Part shown: in pieces, positions 15,646 through 23,740 of the stretch
Layout: every line of letters starts with the position of its first letter
Position numbering within the stretch: position 1 is the stretch's first letter
Origin: a bacterium
GTDB lineage: Bacteria; Acidobacteriota; Polarisedimenticolia; Polarisedimenticolales; Polarisedimenticolaceae
Direction of reading: 5' to 3'
DNA length: 64,000 bases
NCBI GenBank assembly: GCA_024226515.1
Contig: JAAELQ010000040.1
Coordinates: forward strand, 31,355 to 95,354
Position numbers and translations under genes: made by a program
Notes under the pieces: generated by a model
What the model was told of the DNA's origin: nothing
Databases searched by the model: none
The model's input: the letters and a program-made list of their open reading frames with translations, nothing else

Positions 15646-17058
15646 CTAGGAGCCCGGTCGGGGACTGCCCGGCTGGTGGGTCGGCAGGACGATCTCGATT
15701 TCCGTCCCGCGCCCCTCGGCGCTGGTCAGGTTCATCCGTCCGTGGTGGCGATGGACCGACTGCTGGACGAGGGCGAGGCCTAGGCCCGTGCCGTTCTCGG
15801 TGTGCTGCTTCGCGTTCGAGGCGCGGAAGAACTCCTTGAACAGGTTCCGCTGCTCGGCTTTCGGAATTCCGATCCCCGTGTCCGTGACCGTGATGCGAAC
15901 GAACCCGTTGCCGTTGCGATGGAATTGCACGCCGACCGTTCCACCCTCCGGCGTGTACTTGATCGCGTTCGAGACGAGATTATCCATCATCTTTTCCAGC
16001 AGGTCCGCGCCGCTCTCGATCTCCGGCAGATCGTCGTCGCAGGCCAGCTCGAACGTCAGTCTCTTTCTCTCGGCCTCGGCGCGAAACGCGTGATCGATGT
16101 GCCGCGCGAGTTCCCTCAGGTCAACGACGACGTCCGGGATCTCGTGGCTCGCGTCGCGCACCATGCCGATCGTGAGCAACTCGCCGATCATCCGATGCTG
16201 GTCGCGCAGCCGCACGTCGAGACGCTTCAGATGGGTGGCCTGTTTGTCCGTGACGGGACCCAGGTCGCCGTCACGCAGCAACTCGATCAGACCGAGCCCG
16301 GCGCTGAGCGGTGAGCGTAAGTTGTGCGCGACCTCCAGCATCAGCCGCGTGCGCTCCCGGTTCAGCTCGATCAACGCGTCGTTGGCCTCGCCCAACGCCC
16401 GCGTCGCGTGCGCCAGGTCGCGCACGCGGACGCGCAGTCGGCGCATGATTCGCGTGACGAGATCCGCCGTGATGAACACGGTGGCGGAGAAGAACGCCAG
16501 CATGATCACGGCCTCGACACCGCGGTCGCTCGGATTCAGCTGTCGGCCGTGGTAGACGAGATTCACGGGGTCCAACCAGCCCTGGGTGTAGGCCAGCAGC
16601 AGCAGCCACAGGCCCGCGGCCGCCAGGGCCGCGAACACGTAGGCCACCCTGCGACGGAACTGTACGGCCGCCAGGATGACGTGAAACAGCAGGAAGATCG
16701 CGAGCGGGCTCCAGACGCCGCCGGTGAAGTGCAGCAGCAGCAGCATCGCCGCGTAGTCCGCCACGACCTGACCGATCGTGAAGTACCGGTCGATCCAGGC
16801 CTCGTTGTACAGCCTGTCGTGGTAGCGACGCAGCCACCACGCGAACAGGGTGTTGTAGGCCGCGTTGGCCACGGCCAGCCCGACGATCGGGACGACCGGA
16901 AGCTCGAACCCCAGCCTGCGTCCCACGAGCAGACTGACGATCATCGCCGGCGGAACGAACCAGCGCAGACGGATCTGACGAAACGCGCGACGACCCCAGA
17001 GCTGCGGCAGGCTGGTCGCGCTACCCAGTAAGTCGTCGACGATCCGTGCCCGCGCCAC
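15646..17058 (-). CDS. Multi-spanning membrane sensor histidine kinase
   Basis: 470-residue kinase. Residues 30-205 form about six transmembrane helices with very short loops (for example FVPPAMIVSLLVG and AIFLLFHVILAAVQF), so the input is probably in the membrane, such as the quinone pool or a small molecule. The HisKA H-box is LEVAHNLRSPLSAGL with about His245. The HATPase domain has the N-box MDNLVSNAIKYTPEGG, G1 box VTDTGIGIP and G2 box NGTGLGLALV. The GTG start at 17058 has GGGAG upstream. It converges on the receiver protein gene at the end of the hydrogenase operon, 4 bp apart, so the two may form one sensory pair. Confidence 0.9.
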   Translation of the reverse strand: MARARIVDDLLGSATSLPQLWGRRAFRQIRLRWFVPPAMIVSLLVGRRLGFELPVVPIVGLAVANAAYNTLFAWWLRRYHDRLYNEAWIDRYFTIGQVVADYAAMLLLLHFTGGVWSPLAIFLLFHVILAAVQFRRRVAYVFAALAAAGLWLLLLAYTQGWLDPVNLVYHGRQLNPSDRGVEAVIMLAFFSATVFITADLVTRIMRRLRVRVRDLAHATRALGEANDALIELNRERTRLMLEVAHNLRSPLSAGLGLIELLRDGDLGPVTDKQATHLKRLDVRLRDQHRMIGELLTIGMVRDASHEIPDVVVDLRELARHIDHAFRAEAERKRLTFELACDDDLPEIESGADLLEKMMDNLVSNAIKYTPEGGTVGVQFHRNGNGFVRITVTDTGIGIPKAEQRNLFKEFFRASNAKQHTENGTGLGLALVQQSVHRHHGRMNLTSAEGRGTEIEIVLPTHQPGSPRPGS

Positions 17059-17177
17059 GCTGCTCCCGCGAAACCGCGATCGACCTTCTGCCGTCGTCCC
17101 GGCTCCACCTCAAATGGTAACACCGTGAGCGTGCAGCGAATTGGAGGCTGAAGTCCCTTTTCGCCGGCCGGAGGCTC

Positions 17178-17451
17178 GGAGCCTGTCCGAGTCATCACCG
17201 GCATCGCGCGCATGGGTCTTGCGCGGTGCAGGCGAGGCGAGAGGAGGCAGTCGATGCTGTTGTATCGTCAACGACGAACAACGAAGCATGCGCCCGCAAC
17301 CCCCATGCGCCCGGAGGGTTCCGGCGGCGTGGGGCCGTCTGCTTCGTTGCGCCGACTTCCCTATGCCGGGCATATGTCCGCGTCGCCGGCGCCTCGCATA
17401 CGGCCCCACGGCGCGCGGAACGCGATGTCGGTGATGACTCGGACAGGCTCC
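17178..17451. mobile_element. MITE-like element with 31-bp terminal inverted repeats
   Basis: A 274-bp non-coding segment whose ends are inverted copies: the left arm 17178-17208 starts GGAGCCTGTCCGAGTCATCA and the right arm 17421-17451 is its reverse complement with one mismatch in 31. An inner inverted pair, CAACGAAGCA at 17279-17288 and TGCTTCGTTG at 17340-17349, allows the whole element to fold into a long hairpin. No transposase frame is present, so it would need a transposase supplied elsewhere. The right flank is TA; the left flank is TC, so a target duplication is not clear. It fills most of the 392-bp gap between the kinase and multicopper oxidase genes. Confidence 0.8.
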
Positions 17452-20252
17452 TAGGGGCAACGGTTTGCGGAGAAACCGATCTCGTCGTCACGCGAGTCGA
17501 CCTGAGACGACGAGCCGCTGTCGTACGTGCCGTCGCCGCCGGGACCGACCGACCGGGCGAGATACCAGAAGGCGTGACCGGCGGACGGGAGTTCGTTGTT
17601 GACCACCGTCGGCCCCGCCACGTCGTTTCCGACGCACACGCTGGTCACGAAGTTCAAAGCGAAGTTGCCGTCCGTGTCACGGAGCTGCGGGAGGTTTCCG
17701 CGCACGATGTCGTAGCCCGTCGCTCCCGGCTGCACCGCCAGCGCGAGCTGCGTGCGCTCGACCGACAGCTCGACGGGCGCGACCGCGTGGAACTGACGCA
17801 TCATCTCGTGGTCCTCGTGCTCGAGGATGTGACAGTGGTAGGCGAACAACCCCTCGTAGTCTTCGAAGCGCGCGATGACGCGCGTGGACATACCGGGCGG
17901 AGCCAGCGCCGTGTCCTTCCAGCCGACCTCCGTCGGATCCGGCGGCACCGCCGCGCCGCCGCCGAGCGGCACGCGATCGAGCACCTGGAACATGACCAGG
18001 TGCATGTGCATCGGGTGTGTGACCGTGCTCGGGTTGTTGAAGCGCCAGATCTCGGTCGTGCCGAGCTGCGGGTACTCGATCACGTCGTCCCAGCGCAGGC
18101 CGTTGATCGTCCAGATTCCGCCACAGGCGTTCGCGTCGCGATTGAGCTCGAAGTCGCGCACCTTGATCGCGCTGAGCTCGTCGATCGCCTCGTACGGCCG
18201 CAACGTCGCCGGCAGGTCCGTCGTGTGCCCCGGCTGATTCGCCACCACGAACTTCATCACGTTCGGCACGACACCGGATCCGACCGTGCCGGGAAACGGT
18301 GCCGGCGCGCTGTTGGTCATCACGATCTCGGTGCCCTGGGGCATGCCCGCAAAATCAACGACGATCTCCATCCGCTCGGCGGGGCCGAGCGTGATCTCGT
18401 CGAGGCCCAGCGGCACCTCGATCAGCCCGCCGTCGGTTCCGATCTGGACGAACGGCACGTCGGCCGTGCCGGGCAGGTCCAGCCGGTCGAGCGACAGCGT
18501 GTAGGTGCGCGAACCGGAGCCATTGAGCAGGCGGAAGCGGTACTTGCCCTGCTTGACGTCGAGGAACGGCCAGACCATCCCGTTGACCAGGATCTTCTTG
18601 CCGAAGAAGTGGTCGTTCCAGCCCTCGGTGTACTTCAGCGAGCCGTCGGGATTGAACGAGCGATCCTGGATCACCAGCGGGATCTCGAACTCCCCGGCCG
18701 GCAACGGCAGGCTCTGCTCGAACGCGTCGCGTATCAGCCAGAACCCGGCGAGTCCCATGTAGACGTTGAGCCGCGTGATGCCCAGCGCGTGATCGTGGTA
18801 CCACAGCGTCGACGGGAGCTGCTTGTTGGAGTAGTGGTAGACGTCCTGGTTGCCCGGCAGGTAGGTGAACTCGGGGTAACCGTCGAACTCGGCCTCGACG
18901 TGGGCGCCGTGCAGGTGCACGACGATCTTCGGCAGATCCTCGGCGCCGTGAATGTGGCACTCGGGAGGCATGGCGAGCCCCGGAACGTCGAGATAATGGT
19001 CGGTGCGAAGCGGGTCGTTCGCGAGTGACGTGTCGCGCAGGTCGTTGAGCCACGTCACGCTCACCGGCTGATTGGCCGCGGTCTCGATCGTCGGGCCGGG
19101 GAAGCTCGCGCCGGACGCTCCGGTTCCGTAGCCCCACACAGTCGTGGGGGGCAGATCGCGATGCAACTGCTGTTGGATCTCGCGCGCCGCAACCTCGTAG
19201 GACGCGACTCCGCCCGCGGTGCCCGACACGGGCTGGGCCACGGCGGGGATGGGCAACGCATCGACGAACGGCTCGAGGATGATCGGGCACTCGGCGAGCG
19301 CACAGCTCGTCCCGTCGCCCTGGTACGTCTCGTCCGCGCCCTGGCAGGCCGCCTCGGTCGTCTCGCTGCAGTTGCCGTCGTCGTTGCAACACGCTCCGAC
19401 GGGATCCGGCGGGCAAAGGTTGGGCGTGCAGTCGGTGCCGATTCCCTGGAACGAGCCGCCCTGGGCGAAGCAGGTCGCCGCCTGCAGCTCCTGGCACAGC
19501 TGACCCGTCGAACAGCAGGCGCCCATGGCGTCGGGCGGGGTGAAGTCGACGGTCAACGTGGGTCGTTGGCCCGTCGACGGATTCTGTCGGCTGCCGAAGC
19601 GCATGGCGGTCGTGGCGCCCGGGACCTCGTCGAACAACCGGAAGACCCAGCCGAAATTGCCGGCCGGCGAGTCCAGCCAGCTCTTGACGTCCACCGCCAT
19701 CTGCGCGGAGCCGAGAGTCTTCGTGCCGAACGAGAGGCTCAGCGTCTCCGTTGCACTGGGCGTGGCCGCGAAGTCCGACCCCTCCACCGCCCACGGGGCG
19801 ACGTTGAAGAAGCGGTCGGCCCAGGTCGCGTCCCCGGTCGCCGCCCCCGTCCCCTTGCATTCGCCGTTGGGCGCGAACGAGGGTCCCTCCCCCCAGTCGG
19901 CCAGCAGCCGGTGCAGGCTGAAGTCCACGCTGCCCGCCGGGTTCGCCACGTTGTTCGCGAACACGGTCAACGTCACGCTGTTGATCAACGCCCCGGCGGG
20001 AATCGAGCTGCCCGCGATGTCGAAGTGCAGCAGCGCGCGACGCATCGTGCCCTGTCCGGTCTGGCCCACGCAGAAGTGCGAGCCGGAGCCGTTCGAGAAG
20101 TCCCGCTCGTCGGTCAACGGGGTGCCCAGGTAGTCCTCCTGGATCATCGTGTCTCGATCGGAGGTCAGGACGACCGTCCCCGCCCGCGTCTCCGCGGGCA
20201 GCAACACGCCGAGAACCATCATCAGCAAGAGAAGGGGGTGACGAGCACGCAT
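17451..20252 (-). CDS. Exported CotA-like multicopper oxidase with N-terminal DNRLRE domain
   Basis: 933-residue exported protein. After a signal peptide (LLLLMMVLGVLLPAETRA) comes a DNRLRE-type beta domain (about 24-230), then two Cys-rich repeats beginning GACCSTGQLC and GACCNDDGNC (about 235-310). The last 600 residues are a three-cupredoxin multicopper oxidase resembling Bacillus CotA laccase/bilirubin oxidase. All copper motifs are visible: HLHGAHVEAEFDG, WYHDHALGITRLNVY, THPMHMHLVMFQVLDR and the type 1/trinuclear motif YHCHILEHEDHEMM with axial Met. It likely oxidises phenolics, metals or bilirubin-like compounds outside the cell. Its TAG stop is made of TA plus the last base of the neighbouring MITE-like element. 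A short C-terminal extension of about 100 residues follows the oxidase. Confidence 0.92.
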   Translation of the reverse strand: MRARHPLLLLMMVLGVLLPAETRAGTVVLTSDRDTMIQEDYLGTPLTDERDFSNGSGSHFCVGQTGQGTMRRALLHFDIAGSSIPAGALINSVTLTVFANNVANPAGSVDFSLHRLLADWGEGPSFAPNGECKGTGAATGDATWADRFFNVAPWAVEGSDFAATPSATETLSLSFGTKTLGSAQMAVDVKSWLDSPAGNFGWVFRLFDEVPGATTAMRFGSRQNPSTGQRPTLTVDFTPPDAMGACCSTGQLCQELQAATCFAQGGSFQGIGTDCTPNLCPPDPVGACCNDDGNCSETTEAACQGADETYQGDGTSCALAECPIILEPFVDALPIPAVAQPVSGTAGGVASYEVAAREIQQQLHRDLPPTTVWGYGTGASGASFPGPTIETAANQPVSVTWLNDLRDTSLANDPLRTDHYLDVPGLAMPPECHIHGAEDLPKIVVHLHGAHVEAEFDGYPEFTYLPGNQDVYHYSNKQLPSTLWYHDHALGITRLNVYMGLAGFWLIRDAFEQSLPLPAGEFEIPLVIQDRSFNPDGSLKYTEGWNDHFFGKKILVNGMVWPFLDVKQGKYRFRLLNGSGSRTYTLSLDRLDLPGTADVPFVQIGTDGGLIEVPLGLDEITLGPAERMEIVVDFAGMPQGTEIVMTNSAPAPFPGTVGSGVVPNVMKFVVANQPGHTTDLPATLRPYEAIDELSAIKVRDFELNRDANACGGIWTINGLRWDDVIEYPQLGTTEIWRFNNPSTVTHPMHMHLVMFQVLDRVPLGGGAAVPPDPTEVGWKDTALAPPGMSTRVIARFEDYEGLFAYHCHILEHEDHEMMRQFHAVAPVELSVERTQLALAVQPGATGYDIVRGNLPQLRDTDGNFALNFVTSVCVGNDVAGPTVVNNELPSAGHAFWYLARSVGPGGDGTYDSGSSSQVDSRDDEIGFSANRCP

Positions 20253-20322
20253 GGCTCCACGAATACCGCCAAAAGGCGTCGGGGTCCAGACAGAAATCTC
20301 GCAGGCAAGTCGCGCCGGCGAT

Positions 20323-22176
20323 TCACTCGGCCGGGGGTAGGACGGCGAAGCGCACGCTCTCGCGTTTCGACGCAATCGCGGCGCCGGAGACGGTGAGCTC
20401 GAACTCGTAGTCTCCCGGGGCCAGCCCGTCGTCCGGGAAGCGGTCGAGCCACGTCCGGCAGGAGACACCGCCCTCCTCGGCGACCTCGCCGGGCACGTCG
20501 CCGAACGTCGCGACCACGGTGCCGTCCGCCCTCAGCAGGCGTCGCTCGGCGTCGGCTTGCCCGGGCTCGCCGACCCCGCACAGTCGCGACAGCGCCATCA
20601 GGGGCTCGCGCCCGGTGGCGCTCTGTACCAGCAACGGCTCGAACTGCTCGACGGCACGCAGGGACGCCCGTCGAGAGGGGTCGCCGGGCGGCGGCGCGTC
20701 CTCGACGTCGATCTCGAGTTCTCGTCGCTGAGCGCGTCCCAGAAACGGGCCGACCACGATCGGCGCGTCGCGCTCGAGTCGCGGCAGCACGGTCGCCGCC
20801 GCCGCTGCGCGCGGAGTCGCCGCGGCCGGATCGGAGACGGCGACCGCCAGATCGTACTCCCCCGCCCGCAGCTTCACCGGCGCGACGACCACGAACTCGC
20901 TCGTGGCCGGAGCTTCGCCCTGCGGCCGCTCCAGCCGCACGCGCCGGTCGATCTTGCGCTTCACCGCGCGGCCCCCGGTGATGCTGATCCCGACGTCGCG
21001 GACGATCTCGTCGGCGACCCACTCCTCGGCATCGACGGCGAAGCCGACCGCCACCAGCGCCTCCCATTGCTTGCGCCCCACGGGTCGCAGGGGGAACATG
21101 TGCCCACGGACGAGCACGCTCGAGAACGTCTCGGGAGACAGATAGGCCGCGTCCAGCGTCGAGCGACGCTGCTCCTCCTCGGACGGAAACTGGAAGTTGT
21201 AGGAGTGAACCGTTCTCGTTCCCGGACGCCGCACACGGATCGAGATGCGGCGGTCCTTCTCGGGCTTCGTGTCCCGGTCGTAGAAGCCGATCACGTAGCG
21301 ACAGGTCAGGTCGCGCTTGGCTCGCGCGTAGCCCAGCGTCAGGTCGTTCGTGTTCTCGGTGAAGCGTCCGCCGGTCTCGACGGCCATCCGCGCCAGGCGC
21401 GGCGACGTGAACAGGGACATACCGTGCGCCAGCACGGGATAGAACGAGACACGCGCGTTCGTGCAGCGCGCCGCCAGCTCGGCGAAGGCCAGGTCGTAGC
21501 TGGCGGAAGGCCCCGGCAGGTTGGAGTACAGCACGACGGCCTTGTGCCCCGGCAGGTATCCCAGCAGATCGACCAGTTCGTACAGGCTGCGGAAGAAGCG
21601 CAGCTCGTGCTCGTGATCGAACTGCGGGAGCCACAGCGTGATGTCGTATTCCATGCGCCGCAGCGTCTCGAGCACGACGTCGCGGTCGTCGGTGAACGGC
21701 TGCTCCACGCGCAGGTCGCCGGTGATCGCAGCCAGCATGATCTCGTCGGACGACGGCGTGGCCGCGCCGAGCGCAGTGCGCAGGTGCTCCAGGACCTGCG
21801 CCCGATCGACGTTCAGGACATGCATGTAGTCGATGGCCAGCACGACCTTGCGCGACGCGTCCGGCGCCGGTGTGGCCCAGGCGTTCCCCGGACGCTTCAC
21901 CGAGCGTGGGTCGTCCGTGGGTCCCTCCGGGCAATCGACGTCGAACGTGTCGATCTCGCGCGCGTCGTAGTCGACGAACAGCTCGAAGTCGTCGCGCGTC
22001 AGGTCGGCGACAGGCCGATCCCGGCGGTCCAGCACGAGCGTGTCCACGAGAACGAGGCGAACCTCGACCTCTTCCTCCAACTTCGAGTCGATCGGCTCGG
22101 CCTGCTGCGCGAGCGACGCCACGCTCGCGAACCCGAGCACGAGACAGGCCGCCCGGAGCGGTACGTTGCTCCTCAT
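20323..22176 (-). CDS. Exported VWFA-related protein (acidobacterial type)
   Basis: 617-residue exported protein resembling the VWFA-related family abundant in Acidobacteriota (TIGR03436 type). A signal peptide (LRAACLVLGFASVASLAQ) precedes the typical N-terminal beta segment with VLVDTLVLDRRDRPVADLT and DDFELFVD, then a VWA-like fold (about 120-330). The metal-ion-dependent adhesion motif DxSxS is not conserved (VLAIDYMHVLN), so divalent-ion adhesion is doubtful. The C-terminal 280 residues are beta-rich and unrecognised. It is encoded 21 bp after the glycosyltransferase gene, so they may be co-transcribed. Its function in the family is unknown. Confidence 0.82.
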   Translation of the reverse strand: MRSNVPLRAACLVLGFASVASLAQQAEPIDSKLEEEVEVRLVLVDTLVLDRRDRPVADLTRDDFELFVDYDAREIDTFDVDCPEGPTDDPRSVKRPGNAWATPAPDASRKVVLAIDYMHVLNVDRAQVLEHLRTALGAATPSSDEIMLAAITGDLRVEQPFTDDRDVVLETLRRMEYDITLWLPQFDHEHELRFFRSLYELVDLLGYLPGHKAVVLYSNLPGPSASYDLAFAELAARCTNARVSFYPVLAHGMSLFTSPRLARMAVETGGRFTENTNDLTLGYARAKRDLTCRYVIGFYDRDTKPEKDRRISIRVRRPGTRTVHSYNFQFPSEEEQRRSTLDAAYLSPETFSSVLVRGHMFPLRPVGRKQWEALVAVGFAVDAEEWVADEIVRDVGISITGGRAVKRKIDRRVRLERPQGEAPATSEFVVVAPVKLRAGEYDLAVAVSDPAAATPRAAAAATVLPRLERDAPIVVGPFLGRAQRRELEIDVEDAPPPGDPSRRASLRAVEQFEPLLVQSATGREPLMALSRLCGVGEPGQADAERRLLRADGTVVATFGDVPGEVAEEGGVSCRTWLDRFPDDGLAPGDYEFELTVSGAAIASKRESVRFAVLPPAE

Positions 22177-22197
22177 GAGTCGGGCATGACGGGAGGT

Positions 22198-22929
22198 CTA
22201 GAGATCGCGCAGAACCTCGTAGTCCAACCGGCGCTTCTTCATCCAACGCACGGCCAGCAGGTCGGTGAACGAGCGAAATGCACGGTTCCACACGCCGTAC
22301 TTGCTGCGACCCGAACGGCGAGGGCGGTGGTTCACCGGGACCTGCGTCACGCGGTAGCCCTCGATGCGCAGCAACGTGGGAAGAAAGCGGTGCATCCCGG
22401 TGAACAGCTTGAGGTCGGCGAGCGTCTGGCGGCGAAATGCCTTCAACGAGCAGCCGGTGTCGATGATGTCGTCGCCCGAGATCACGTTGCGCACGCGATT
22501 GGCAACGCGCGAAGAGACGCGGCGCAACGTGCCGTCCTTGCGCTCGCGCCGGTAACCCACGACGGCGTCGTACTCGTCGAGCGCCTCGAGCAGGCGCGGA
22601 ATGTCGCCCGGGTCGTTCTGCAGATCGGAGTCGAGCGTGACGACGACCTCGCCGCGAGCCGACTTGAATCCGGCGTCGAGAGCCGCCGTCTGACCGCGGT
22701 TCCCGCGGAAGCGCAGGCAGCGCGTGTCGGCGTGTGCCTCGCACAGCGCCGCGATCTTCTCCGTCGATCCGTCGGTGCTGCCGTCGTCGACGAAGACGAT
22801 CTCCGCGGACAGTCCGATCGGCGTCACGGCGCGTTTGATCTCGGCGAGGAGCGGCATGAGGTTGTCGCGCTCGTTGAACACGGGAACGACGATCGACAGA
22901 TCGACCGGCACCTCTCGCGAGCGCGGCAT
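22198..22929 (-). CDS. Family 2 glycosyltransferase, dolichyl/undecaprenyl-phosphate sugar synthase-like
   Basis: About 243 residues. The GT-A fold of the DPM1/ArnC/GtrB group is clear: VDLSIVVPVFNERDNL, VFVDDGSTDGS, the acceptor-side TLDSDLQNDPGDIP (DxD metal motif) and GCSLKAFRR. The C-terminus has no transmembrane helices, so it is the soluble DPM1-like form that charges a polyprenyl phosphate with a sugar at the membrane surface. The start is uncertain: ATG 22929 gives a family-like N-terminus, while the frame stays open to a GTG at 23001. It is divergent from a kinase-like gene, which together suggest cell-envelope glycan work. Confidence 0.88.
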   Translation of the reverse strand: MPRSREVPVDLSIVVPVFNERDNLMPLLAEIKRAVTPIGLSAEIVFVDDGSTDGSTEKIAALCEAHADTRCLRFRGNRGQTAALDAGFKSARGEVVVTLDSDLQNDPGDIPRLLEALDEYDAVVGYRRERKDGTLRRVSSRVANRVRNVISGDDIIDTGCSLKAFRRQTLADLKLFTGMHRFLPTLLRIEGYRVTQVPVNHRPRRSGRSKYGVWNRAFRSFTDLLAVRWMKKRRLDYEVLRDL

Positions 22930-23015
22930 GCCGACGGGGCGCGGATTGTGACCCCGGACCTCAGGTGTTAGCTTGGTTGCACTTGTTGCTCTGGAAGACA
23001 CTGGCTTGATCTCTG

Positions 23016-23690
23016 ATGCCGTCTGTGAATCTGAGTGATCTGCGTGCCGTCCCGCCCCTGTACCGGATCGCGGGCCGCAACCAGACCAAGGCGGATATCT
23101 TAGTCTACAGCGTCGACGGCCTCGAAATCGCGATAAAAGACTACACCTCGCGCCCGTGGTTCATCCGCAACACGCTGGGCCGGCTGCTGATCCGGCGCGA
23201 GTCCGCAGTCTACCGCGCCGCCGGCGGCGCCGAGGGCCTACCGCGTTTTCTGGGGCGACTGGGCCCGTTCGCTCTGGCGACCGAGCGCATCCCGGGCCGC
23301 ATGCTGCGCGAGTTTGCAGACCACACCGTGGACGCCGAGATCCTCGATCGACTGGAGGCGATCCTGCGCCGGCTGCACGAGCTCGGCGTGGCCCTGGGCG
23401 ACCTGACCCACCGCGACGTCCTGGTGGGCGACGACGGGGCCGTGCACGTCGTCGACCTGGCGATGTCGTGGATCGGCGGCCCGGGGTCCGGCCGGCTGCG
23501 GCAGGCGGTGTTCGTGCGCTTCGTGGAGAAGGACCTGTTCGCGTTGGTGCGGCTGCGCGACCGCTTCGTCCGTCCTTCCGATCCGGCCGCGGACGAGCGC
23601 GTCACCGATCGCGCGGTCCGCTGGCACCGGCGCGGCAGGCGAATCAAGCAGTTCGTCGACTGGATCCGTGGCAAGGAACACCCGGAATAA
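23016..23690 (+). CDS. Protein kinase-like fold protein (lipopolysaccharide kinase-like)
   Basis: 224-residue protein with a compact kinase-like fold. An ATP-site Lys occurs in LEIAIKDYTSRPWF, a hinge-like segment in FALATERIPGRML, and a catalytic-loop equivalent in GDLTHRDVLVGDDG with the Asp retained. The following DFG position reads VDLA, so the metal-binding Asp is present in a shifted context. The size and pattern suggest the WaaP/KdkA or RIO-like families that phosphorylate sugars, but I cannot fix the substrate. The Arg/Lys-rich C-terminus (WHRRGRRIKQF) may bind membrane. It is divergent from a polyprenyl-phosphate glycosyltransferase. Confidence 0.65.
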   Translation: MPSVNLSDLRAVPPLYRIAGRNQTKADILVYSVDGLEIAIKDYTSRPWFIRNTLGRLLIRRESAVYRAAGGAEGLPRFLGRLGPFALATERIPGRMLREFADHTVDAEILDRLEAILRRLHELGVALGDLTHRDVLVGDDGAVHVVDLAMSWIGGPGSGRLRQAVFVRFVEKDLFALVRLRDRFVRPSDPAADERVTDRAVRWHRRGRRIKQFVDWIRGKEHPE

Positions 23691-23740
23691 CGGCGACGCG
23701 GGATGCGTTATCATGATGTCCGTTCGGTGATCCTCGCGCC

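Noticed and set aside
15626..15653. The inverted GGGCT/AGCCC around 15635-15653 as part of a mobile element, because it contains CCTAGGAGCC like the end of the 17178 element.
   Set aside because: The match covers only about ten bases and there is no second arm; it is at most a small hairpin between convergent stops.
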